DNA of 5,884 bases from assembly GCA_964426755.1 (NCBI GenBank), contig CAYRRR010000033.1:1-5884 (forward strand). The letters are read 5' to 3'. Below the pieces are notes generated by a model that saw only the letters and a list, made by a program, of their open reading frames with translations, was not told the origin of the DNA and made no database searches. Position numbers and translations under genes: made by a program. Shown piece after piece: positions 1 through 3,823 of the stretch; the first letter of the stretch is position 1; every line of letters begins with the position of its first letter. Origin of the DNA: CAYRRR01 sp964426755. Its GTDB lineage: Bacteria; Patescibacteriota; Saccharimonadia; Saccharimonadales; JAGQNJ01.

Positions 1-39
1 TGGTAGTTATCGCTGGTTCGAATCTAGTCCCCGGAGCCA
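1..39 (+). tRNA. tRNA 3' end, CCA encoded (5' part outside the window)
   Basis: The sequence shows a T arm, with stem strand GCTGG at 12-16, loop TTCGAAT at 17-23 and pairing strand CTAGT at 24-28 (two G-T wobbles). The acceptor 3' strand CCCCGGA (29-35), discriminator G36 and encoded CCA (37-39) follow. The 5' acceptor strand should therefore begin TCCGGGG. The anticodon lies outside the window, so the isotype cannot be read. A G discriminator fits Asn and Gln among others. A rho-independent terminator follows directly, so this is the last gene of its transcript. The terminal GAGCCA (34-39) recurs downstream of several genes in this window. Confidence 0.85.
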
Positions 40-44
40 AACAT

Positions 45-71
45 AAGCACTATGGAGACATAGTGTTTTTT
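45..71 (+). terminator. Rho-independent terminator of the tRNA
   Basis: CACTATG (48-54), a GAGA loop (55-58) and CATAGTG (59-65) form a perfect 7-bp hairpin followed by six T (66-71). Flanking A-T pairs and a G-T pair can lengthen the stem. It starts only a few bases after the tRNA CCA. Confidence 0.9.
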
Positions 72-79
72 GTTATAAA
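71..79 (+). promoter_or_regulatory. Extended -10 promoter of the membrane-protein gene
   Basis: TGT followed by TATAAA (74-79) fits an extended -10 box and begins on the last T of the preceding terminator. Initiation would fall around 86-88. That leaves a leader of only a few bases before ATG 91, and it lies downstream of the alternative ATG 82. No Shine-Dalgarno sequence is present. Confidence 0.6.
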
Positions 80-90
80 ATATGGTCATT

Positions 91-396
91 ATGAAAAACA
101 TAAAAACAACGAGTATAGTCTTATTAGTAGTAGTTTTTGTATCTCCAATTATCGGGACAATAATTTCAGCTATCGGTCAAAATGCCGAGACTAATCAGTA
201 TGCAGGTCTTCAGTGGGCATTGATGGGAGTTTATAATTTACCATTTTTTATAACTAGTTTAGTAGCATTTCTACTGGGGAGTAGCTTCCAACTGAAACGC
301 AAGGATAAAGCATCTGCAATTTCTTTTTCTATAAGTATCATATCAAGCATTATAGGAACTATTCTTATGCTAGCTTGGGGTTTTGGAGGTAGATAG
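91..396 (+). CDS. Small three-helix membrane protein, function unknown
   Basis: This encodes 101 residues, almost all hydrophobic. Three likely membrane helices can be seen at about residues 8-28, 41-63 and 76-97. A short basic loop (QLKRKDK, about 67-73) between helices 2 and 3 should lie in the cytoplasm by the positive-inside rule. Helix 1 follows a basic N-terminus and could act as a signal anchor. I do not recognise the family. ATG 91 is preferred over the in-frame ATG 82, because a transcript from the -10 box at 74-79 would start after position 82. The gene is the first unit after the tRNA and has its own promoter and terminator. Its strong AT bias may simply reflect hydrophobic codons. 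An immunity or small stress membrane protein is possible, but nothing in the sequence supports a specific role. Confidence 0.72.
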   Translation: MKNIKTTSIVLLVVVFVSPIIGTIISAIGQNAETNQYAGLQWALMGVYNLPFFITSLVAFLLGSSFQLKRKDKASAISFSISIISSIIGTILMLAWGFGGR

Positions 397-435
397 CAAC
401 AATTTGATTTTATGTATTTTTTCCTCATCGTAGTC

Positions 436-486
436 CGCACTAGCAGTTCGCAACGTGTCCGCTACTGCGAGCCAAGGCATAATAGA
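436..486 (+). repeat. GAGCCA-ending structured element, copy after the membrane-protein gene
   Basis: CGCACTAG (436-443) and CTACTGCG (462-469) form an 8-bp stem with one C-C mismatch and an 18-base loop containing GTTCGCAAC. GAGCCA (469-474) overlaps the end of the stem. The stretch 440-486 aligns with 2209-2256: CTAGC[A/G]GTTC, AACGTGT, a GA(G)CCA-like block, AGGC and ATAATAGA occur in the same order. GTTCGCAAC and GAGCCA also recall the T loop and 3' end of the tRNA at the left edge. The element is followed directly by a terminator. Its function is unknown; a recombination site or a 3'-UTR structure are the main options. Confidence 0.6.
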
Positions 487-488
487 CG

Positions 489-520
489 AAATCAGAACTG
501 TTAATTCAGTTCTGATTTTT
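489..520 (+). terminator. Rho-independent terminator after the membrane-protein gene
   Basis: ATCAGAACTG (491-500) pairs perfectly with CAGTTCTGAT (507-516) around a six-base loop. It is followed by a T run (516-520), and flanking A and T bases extend the stem. It ends the transcript of the gene at 91-396. Confidence 0.92.
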
Positions 521-578
521 ATACCCAAGCTAGAGATTGAAGCTTCTATGGTTTAAACCCACTTTGCGCTAGAGTTTA

Positions 579-587
579 TGCAATAAT
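579..587 (+). promoter_or_regulatory. Extended -10 promoter, leaderless start of the 2H phosphoesterase gene
   Basis: TGC plus AATAAT (582-587) is one base from TGNTATAAT. It stands exactly six bases before ATG 594, so initiation seven bases after the box falls on the start codon. No Shine-Dalgarno sequence and no good -35 box are visible. A perfect palindrome, GGTTTAAACC (550-559), lies upstream and could be an operator. Confidence 0.6.
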
Positions 588-593
588 ATCAAT

Positions 594-1160
594 ATGAAAT
601 ACACAATCGGCATAGGTGCTCTTTTTGACGAGTCTACATACAATTCTGTTAGAGATATTGAATTGATACTATCGAATAGGACTAATAATTTTGCGGGGCT
701 GGGCCAGCCTCCTCATGTGACGGTCAAAAGACCGTTCGATGTAGAGACTATAGATGACATAGGGAAGTGTCTATCAATCATGAATGACTTGGCCGCAAGA
801 ACTAATGCCTTTGATCTTAAATTATCTGGAATTGGTAACTTTTCGGATGCCGTGCTTTATTTACAGCCATCACACGATCAGAATTTGATAGATATTCACA
901 ATGAACTCATTACCAAAATTGAATCAGCGTTCCCAGGCTCAAAGACTAATCGGGAAGGAGAGAGTATGGTGTTTCATTCGACGCTAGCCATGGACTTGAT
1001 AACACAGCAATTTGAAACTGCAAAGCAATATTTAGATAGCCTTGCTCCTGAGCAGCTTGAATTTACGACGCATGTAAGAAAAGTTGGACTTTTTTTGGGA
1101 ATCGACAATAATACCCATTGGGTCGTTATCGCTGAGAAGATATTACAGAATCCTGCTTAA
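594..1160 (+). CDS. 2H phosphoesterase / 2'-5' RNA ligase-like protein
   Basis: This 188-residue protein carries the two HxT/S motifs that define the 2H phosphoesterase superfamily (LigT and cyclic phosphodiesterases): HVT at residues 41-43 within PPHVTVKRPF, and HST at 128-130 within MVFHSTLAM. The length fits the usual 170-200 residues. Members are cytoplasmic and act on 2'-5' linkages or 2',3'-cyclic phosphates in RNA or nucleotides. Two intact His-Thr pairs argue for an active enzyme, but the substrate cannot be read from sequence. Possible roles are tRNA or RNA end processing, or turnover of cyclic oligonucleotides. The gene stands alone, with a leaderless promoter upstream and a GAGCCA element plus terminator downstream. 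The segment at 1121-1134, inside the gene, matches 13 of 14 bases of the tRNA at 2-15. Family assignment is firm; specific function is open. Confidence 0.9.
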   Translation: MKYTIGIGALFDESTYNSVRDIELILSNRTNNFAGLGQPPHVTVKRPFDVETIDDIGKCLSIMNDLAARTNAFDLKLSGIGNFSDAVLYLQPSHDQNLIDIHNELITKIESAFPGSKTNREGESMVFHSTLAMDLITQQFETAKQYLDSLAPEQLEFTTHVRKVGLFLGIDNNTHWVVIAEKILQNPA

Positions 1161-1165
1161 TCAAA

Positions 1166-1194
1166 GTCATAACTTCCTCTATTGTGCTGAGCCA
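1166..1194 (+). repeat. GAGCCA-ending element, copy after the 2H phosphoesterase gene
   Basis: GTCATAAC (1166-1173), fifteen bases, then GAGCCA (1189-1194). The 14 bases ATAACTTCCTCTAT (1169-1182) are identical to 2037-2050, and each lies six bases before GAGCCA. CATAA (1168-1172) can pair with TTGTG (1182-1186), and AG with CT if T1167 bulges. Downstream, GAGCCAAGCATAAGCACT matches the tRNA flank (34-51) at 17 of 18 bases. The element begins six bases after the stop codon. Confidence 0.65.
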
Positions 1195-1198
1195 AGCA

Positions 1199-1225
1199 TA
1201 AGCACTTTGAAAGAAGTGCTTTTTT
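1199..1225 (+). terminator. Rho-independent terminator after the 2H phosphoesterase gene
   Basis: AGCACTT (1201-1207) pairs with AAGTGCT (1214-1220) around a six-base loop, followed by T residues through 1225. Its left arm shares the AAGCACT stretch with the tRNA terminator. Confidence 0.92.
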
Positions 1226-1259
1226 GTCTGAGTCGTCGCCGTCTTATTTGGCAACAGCA

Positions 1260-1268
1260 TGATAGAAT
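1260..1268 (+). promoter_or_regulatory. Extended -10 promoter, leaderless start of the acidic-protein gene
   Basis: TGA plus TAGAAT (1263-1268) stands exactly six bases before ATG 1275, the same geometry as at 579, 2756 and 3349. No Shine-Dalgarno sequence is present. TTGGCA (1248-1253) resembles a -35 box but is only nine bases from the -10, so it is probably not one. Confidence 0.6.
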
Positions 1269-1274
1269 GGCTTT

Positions 1275-1994
1275 ATGAATGTACTGGCGGGATCACCCGG
1301 GCCACCTCAAGACGCAGAAGATGAAGGCAATATAGAAGCACAGCTGCCCGAGCAAATGAGCAGGGTATTAGACCTGCTAGCCGAAAAAAATCCTCAGCTC
1401 GACTATTTACAGATTGCTCAGGATGGTGATTGGATGCAGGGTGTTAAATTACTTCCTGACCAGGATATAAATGCTGGCTCGGTGAATAACATCACAAGTA
1501 CTAATACGGCCGTGGAGGCTTTTTTTCGACTTGCTGATGGGAGTCACGCTTTTATCGGCTTTAAATATCCCGAACCATTTCCAAAGACACCCGCAGAATT
1601 TGCTCAGGCACTTGCGGCAACGCTTTCCTCAAATAAAGAGAAGCCTGTAAAAGATTTGCTGCAGGCTGCGGGCTCAGCCATATGGGGCGATTCTGATGCT
1701 TATACGGCGCGTGAACCAGAAACTTCCGTAGCCATGGTGGTTGACTACTGGACGCAGCTTCCCGTTGAAACCATATGGAAACAAGGTGATCCTGCCCCCG
1801 TCTCAACTACATTAAAGGACATGCTAAGCAATACACCGGAACTGGTTTCCAATAATGTAAACCCAATATGTCTAGAAATAGACTTCGGGGCACCGGGGTT
1901 ATGGATTGGGCTTCCAGTCTCGGTACAAGAAGGCCAAAGTCATACTCTTGATAATTCTAAATTAGATGAAGCATTAAGCGTGCTACAGTCTTAG
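1275..1994 (+). CDS. Acidic soluble protein of unknown family
   Basis: This 239-residue protein has no signal peptide, membrane segment or metal-binding cysteine cluster. The first 25 or so residues are rich in Gly, Pro, Asp and Glu and probably disordered. The rest looks like a mixed alpha/beta cytoplasmic protein with several Trp residues and two stretches containing FFRLADGSHAFIGF and CLEIDFGAPGLWIGL. These suggest two related beta-rich halves, each with an acidic helix before or after it; this is a visual impression only. I do not recognise the family. ATG 1275 is chosen because it lies at the expected distance from the extended -10 box; Met28 is the next alternative. The gene is a stand-alone unit with the same promoter type and 3' element as its left neighbour, suggesting shared history rather than shared function. 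Confidence 0.75.
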   Translation: MNVLAGSPGPPQDAEDEGNIEAQLPEQMSRVLDLLAEKNPQLDYLQIAQDGDWMQGVKLLPDQDINAGSVNNITSTNTAVEAFFRLADGSHAFIGFKYPEPFPKTPAEFAQALAATLSSNKEKPVKDLLQAAGSAIWGDSDAYTAREPETSVAMVVDYWTQLPVETIWKQGDPAPVSTTLKDMLSNTPELVSNNVNPICLEIDFGAPGLWIGLPVSVQEGQSHTLDNSKLDEALSVLQS

Positions 1995-2032
1995 CGAAGA
2001 ATAGATGCCATTGCTAAATCCTGTTTAACAGC

Positions 2033-2062
2033 GGTTATAACTTCCTCTATAGTTGTGAGCCA
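2033..2062 (+). repeat. GAGCCA-ending structured element, copy after the acidic-protein gene
   Basis: GTTATAAC (2034-2041), fifteen bases, then GAGCCA (2057-2062). TTATAACT (2035-2042) pairs with AGTTGTGA (2051-2058, two G-T pairs), and GG (2033-2034) pairs with CC (2060-2061) if G2059 bulges. The eight-base loop TCCTCTAT lies in the 14-base segment shared with 1169-1182. The G of GAGCCA is thus in the stem and its second G is extrahelical. Confidence 0.65.
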
Positions 2063-2105
2063 TGAGGCTAGATTGTCGTCACCTGATGGTAAACTAGCCT
2101 CATTT
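2062..2105 (+). terminator. Long-stem dyad, probable weak terminator
   Basis: ATGAGGCTAG (2062-2071) and CTAGCCTCAT (2094-2103) form a perfect 10-bp stem. The 22-base loop can form a small inner hairpin (ACC/GGT). The T tract is only TTT, so termination may be weak. Position matches the terminators that follow the other GAGCCA elements. Confidence 0.6.
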
Positions 2106-2206
2106 CTGAGTAAAAATATGCTTGTTTCCTATGTATCATGCTAGGCCTGTAGCGTCAGAAACTAGCCAGACGTTGCAGACTTAACCTATTGCTTTTCGAT
2201 ACATAT
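2106..2206. other. Intergenic stretch with inverted copies of CTAGCC/GGCTAG
   Basis: No gene can be supported here. CTAGCCA (2162-2168) and TGGCTAG (2206-2212) are inverted 7-mers 37 bases apart. GCTA/TAGC (2140-2153) forms a small dyad. With the stem at 2062-2103, this gap holds four CTAGCC or GGCTAG copies, so it may be the remains of several rearranged structured elements. Confidence 0.4.
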
Positions 2207-2256
2207 GGCTAGCGGTTCAACGTGTTTCTTTTGTTGACCAGCAGGCCTATAATAGA
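2207..2256 (+). repeat. Imperfect hairpin abutting the cupin promoter, diverged copy of the 436-486 element
   Basis: GGCTAGC (2207-2213) pairs with GCAGGCC (2241-2247) with one A-A mismatch and one T-G pair. GGTCAAC, with an extra T2217, pairs with GTTGACC (2233-2239), and A2240 bulges. The loop is 11 bases. The element ends exactly at the -10 box TATAAT (2248-2253). Its order of blocks (CTAGCGGTTC, AACGTGT, GACCA, AGGCC, ATAATAGA) matches 440-486. It could be an operator, a promoter-donating mobile-element end, or a degenerate attachment-like site. Confidence 0.5.
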
Positions 2257-2273
2257 AGGCGTTAAAAGGAGGG
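2248..2273 (+). promoter_or_regulatory. Promoter -10 box and Shine-Dalgarno of the cupin gene
   Basis: TATAAT (2248-2253) is a consensus -10 box; the -35 position (about 2225-2230, TTTCTT) is poor and lies in the hairpin loop. A strong Shine-Dalgarno, AAAAGGAGGG (2264-2273), stands six bases before ATG 2280. This is a conventional leadered start, unlike the left neighbours. Confidence 0.75.
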
Positions 2274-2279
2274 TCTGAG

Positions 2280-2684
2280 ATGAAGGGATACTTTGGAAAC
2301 ATAGAAGAGCTGGCTGTAAGCAACAATAATTTCAGGCAAGTATTATACACCGGGCAAAATAGCCAGCTCGTTTTGATGAGCATAGAAGCAGGCAGCGAGA
2401 TTGGCGCAGAGACTCATCATGAAAACGATCAGTTTTTTCGGTTTGAAAAAGGTCAAGGTAAGGTAATAATTGACGGCAACGAATATGAAGTCGGCGATGG
2501 TGACGCGGTAGTAATCCCGGCTGGAGCGGAACATAATGTTATCAACACGTCATCAACCGAAGCCCTGAAAGCATATACTATCTATTCGCCGCCTCACCAC
2601 AAAGATGGCATAACTCGTGCAACCAAACAAGAAGCCATAGAAAACGACCAAGAATACGACAACATTCCTACAGAAAGTGCGTAA
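2280..2684 (+). CDS. Single-domain cupin protein
   Basis: This 134-residue cytoplasmic protein has a cupin beta-barrel. Motif 1 lies around residues 38-60: IGAETHHENDQFFRFEKGQG. Motif 2, GDAVVIPAGAEHNVIN, lies at 74-89 with Pro80, Gly82, His85 and Asn89 in the usual places. In motif 1 the first metal-binding His of the HxH pattern is Glu44 (followed by His46) and the usual Glu is Gln51. My recollection is that a mannose-6-phosphate isomerase-like cupin branch shows the same ExH...DQF pattern, so metal binding through Glu44, His46 and His85 is plausible. The C-terminal 30 residues are charged and probably flexible. Substrate unknown; small cupins may be sugar-nucleotide isomerases, dioxygenases or sensors. 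The start is fixed by the strong Shine-Dalgarno. Confidence 0.92.
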   Translation: MKGYFGNIEELAVSNNNFRQVLYTGQNSQLVLMSIEAGSEIGAETHHENDQFFRFEKGQGKVIIDGNEYEVGDGDAVVIPAGAEHNVINTSSTEALKAYTIYSPPHHKDGITRATKQEAIENDQEYDNIPTESA

Positions 2685-2700
2685 TCTACCTAGATATACT

Positions 2701-2719
2701 TGGTTTAATGCATGAGCCA
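2701..2719 (+). repeat. GAGCCA-ending element, degenerate copy after the cupin gene
   Basis: TGGTTT (2701-2706) pairs with GAGCCA (2714-2719) through two G-T pairs around a seven-base loop. It lacks the full GTT(N)AAC block and the 15-base spacing of the other copies (GTTTAATGC is the nearest match). Position between stop codon and terminator is the same. Confidence 0.45.
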
Positions 2720-2752
2720 TGAAAAGAATCTAGCATTCAGGCAGGTTTTTTT
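2716..2752 (+). terminator. Probable rho-independent terminator of the cupin gene
   Basis: GCC(A)TGAA (2716-2723, A2719 bulged) pairs with TTCAGGC (2736-2742) around 12 bases, followed three bases later by seven T (2746-2752). The left arm uses bases of the GAGCCA motif, so this hairpin and the upstream one exclude each other. Confidence 0.65.
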
Positions 2753-2755
2753 GTT

Positions 2756-2764
2756 TGTTATGAT
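2756..2764 (+). promoter_or_regulatory. Extended -10 promoter, leaderless start of the 170-residue gene
   Basis: TGT plus TATGAT (2759-2764), exactly six bases before ATG 2771. The nine bases are identical to those before the rhodanese gene (3349-3357). No Shine-Dalgarno sequence is present. Confidence 0.65.
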
Positions 2765-2770
2765 TTAGAT

Positions 2771-3283
2771 ATGTATGTATATCATCATGTGCCTCAGAAC
2801 CAAATCGGAGATATAATTTATCCGCTAAATCAGTTGAAAGATACATTTCCGGATATATTTCGTAAACAATCTGCAAAGTACGACAACATACAAGAAAAAG
2901 ACGTAGAAATACTCGGGTTTGGTTATTGGAACGATTGCATTAATCTAATGCCTGTTAAGCCGGGTTTGGTTAAAAAAGAGCTCGAAAAATATGGCCATGA
3001 TACAAATTGGCAGTGGCTTTTTTATAAAATTGACACAAAACAATTAAATAATTCTAAGCTTATCCTTATGGTCGCGACAGATAAAAGTGGAACACTTGAG
3101 CGTGATTTCTTGCCATTCACTAAAGAAAACTTTGATAAATACTGTCATATCGGAGAGGCAACACGTGCAATTTTTCAAAAAGCCAAAGATAATTACGAAC
3201 AACCGAATACGTTCGCTCGCATACCACATGTGCTCTATAAAGACTCTATAAATACAAAAGGTCTTGAAATCGTAGAGTTTTAG
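2771..3283 (+). CDS. Uncharacterised soluble protein
   Basis: This 170-residue protein is rich in aromatic and charged residues, with no signal peptide or membrane helix. The N-terminus MYVYHHVPQNQIGDIIYPLNQLKDTFPDIF looks like a true family start and resembles a hypothetical-protein family I have an impression of having seen, with a conserved YPLN motif and a WND motif (residues 53-55), but I cannot name it. The middle (about 79-105) reads as beta strands around WQWLFYKI and LILMVATD, and the C-terminal third is helical and basic. No catalytic motif stands out. The gene is single, with an exactly spaced leaderless promoter. The stop codon overlaps GGCTCAGC (3283-3290), the reverse complement of GCTGAGCC in the element at 1186-1193. 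A toxin, immunity or stress role is conceivable for a lone accessory gene, but is unsupported. Confidence 0.78.
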   Translation: MYVYHHVPQNQIGDIIYPLNQLKDTFPDIFRKQSAKYDNIQEKDVEILGFGYWNDCINLMPVKPGLVKKELEKYGHDTNWQWLFYKIDTKQLNNSKLILMVATDKSGTLERDFLPFTKENFDKYCHIGEATRAIFQKAKDNYEQPNTFARIPHVLYKDSINTKGLEIVEF

Positions 3284-3300
3284 GCTCAGCAACGGAGAGG

Positions 3301-3317
3301 GCACAGGTTATTTGTGC
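3301..3317 (+). other. Small hairpin after the 170-residue gene
   Basis: GCACA (3301-3305) pairs with TGTGC (3313-3317) around GGTTATT. No T tract follows, so this is not a convincing terminator. It sits where the GAGCCA elements sit in earlier units but does not carry the forward motif. Confidence 0.35.
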
Positions 3318-3348
3318 AGCAGTATAGTTAATATTTACAGTGAGCTTT

Positions 3349-3357
3349 TGTTATGAT
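3349..3357 (+). promoter_or_regulatory. Extended -10 promoter, leaderless start of the rhodanese gene
   Basis: TGT plus TATGAT (3352-3357), six bases before ATG 3364, identical in sequence and spacing to 2756-2764. It argues for ATG 3364 over an in-frame GTG at 3340, which lies upstream of the promoter box. Confidence 0.65.
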
Positions 3358-3363
3358 GTATAT

Positions 3364-3627
3364 ATGAATTCAAGTCAGTTAATCATTGATGTTCGTGAGC
3401 CATTTGAATATGAGAATGGTCATGTTGATGGCGCAATAAACATTCCGCCGGCTGATTTAATGGCTAACCCCACCAGACTTGACAATACCAATAAAGACAC
3501 AAAGATTATTGTGTACTGTCGTACAGGGAGTCGCTCTAGCGCTGCAATTCAACTATTAAAACAAATGGGATTTACTCATGTAATCAATGGCATCAATGCC
3601 GAACATGTTGCCAAAAATTATCTGTAA
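3364..3627 (+). CDS. Single-domain rhodanese-like protein
   Basis: This 87-residue protein is a minimal rhodanese domain. It starts with the usual strand IIDVREPFEYENGHVDGAINIP (residues 7-27). The active-site loop CRTGSR (52-57) carries the catalytic Cys52 and ends in the typical SRSSAAIQLLKQMGF helix, followed by VINGI. Such proteins accept or pass on sulfur as a cysteine persulfide in the cytoplasm (thiosulfate, polysulfide or tRNA-thiolation relays). The length is a little short against the 100-110 residues of GlpE-type proteins, because the C-terminal Gly-Trp helix segment is replaced by GINAEHVAKNYL. The upstream in-frame GTG at 3340 would add eight residues that overlap the promoter and match no rhodanese start. 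No sulfur-pathway neighbours are present, so the partner is unknown. Confidence 0.92.
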   Translation: MNSSQLIIDVREPFEYENGHVDGAINIPPADLMANPTRLDNTNKDTKIIVYCRTGSRSSAAIQLLKQMGFTHVINGINAEHVAKNYL

Positions 3628-3778
3628 TAATTATGGCCTGCACCGAAGACAAGACATAGTGTTGCTATTTGGCAAAATAATCTCATAATCTACGTACGTC
3701 GAGGCCCAACAAAAAACAAACAAAGCTATAAACAAGTAGACCAATATTTAAGAGGGTATTGATTTTTATTGTTATTGC
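3628..3778. other. Intergenic stretch, no gene or clear terminator
   Basis: GGCCT (3635-3639) and AGGCC (about 3701-3706) are distant short inverted repeats. An 11-base match to the tRNA terminator (3653-3663) is within chance expectation. No GAGCCA motif is present. Transcription from the rhodanese gene may therefore read on toward the sigma-factor gene. Confidence 0.4.
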
Positions 3779-3818
3779 TGTTATTATAATACTTTTGTAA
3801 ATTAATCTTGTGGAGGGG
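3779..3818 (+). promoter_or_regulatory. Promoter and Shine-Dalgarno of the sigma-factor gene
   Basis: TATAAT at 3785-3790 is a consensus -10 box; the overlapping TGT-TATTAT (3779-3787) fits the extended form. No -35 box at normal spacing is evident in the T-rich region upstream. GGAGGGG (3812-3818) is a strong Shine-Dalgarno five bases before ATG 3824, giving a short conventional leader. Confidence 0.7.
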
Positions 3819-3823
3819 CGATT

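Noticed and set aside
82..90. ATG 82 as start of the membrane protein
   Set aside because: It lies three bases after the -10 box, upstream of the expected transcription start; ATG 91 fits better.
231..440. Reverse open frame opposite the membrane-protein gene
   Set aside because: It has no Shine-Dalgarno or promoter and runs through the terminator-side structured element; the forward frame shows clean membrane helices.
1473..1482. Reverse-strand GAGCCA inside the acidic-protein gene, and another near 5509 in the VOC gene
   Set aside because: Both lie within coding sequence with no associated structure; six-base matches are expected by chance.
436..2062. Classical integron attC sites
   Set aside because: The elements lack the paired RYYYAAC and GTTRRRY boxes in the proper arrangement and no integron integrase is in the window. 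Only the general idea of folded sites after single genes is similar.
3340..3363. GTG 3340 as start of the rhodanese protein
   Set aside because: The codons overlap the extended -10 box, and a transcript from it starts at 3364; the added residues do not resemble a rhodanese N-terminus.
3397..3402. GAGCCA inside the rhodanese gene
   Set aside because: It encodes Glu-Pro of the conserved VREPFEYENGH motif and lacks the GTT(N)AAC block and a terminator, so it is a coding coincidence.
3653..3663. Eleven-base match to the tRNA terminator arm (57-67)
   Set aside because: A few 11-base repeats are expected by chance in a window of this size, and no hairpin forms here.
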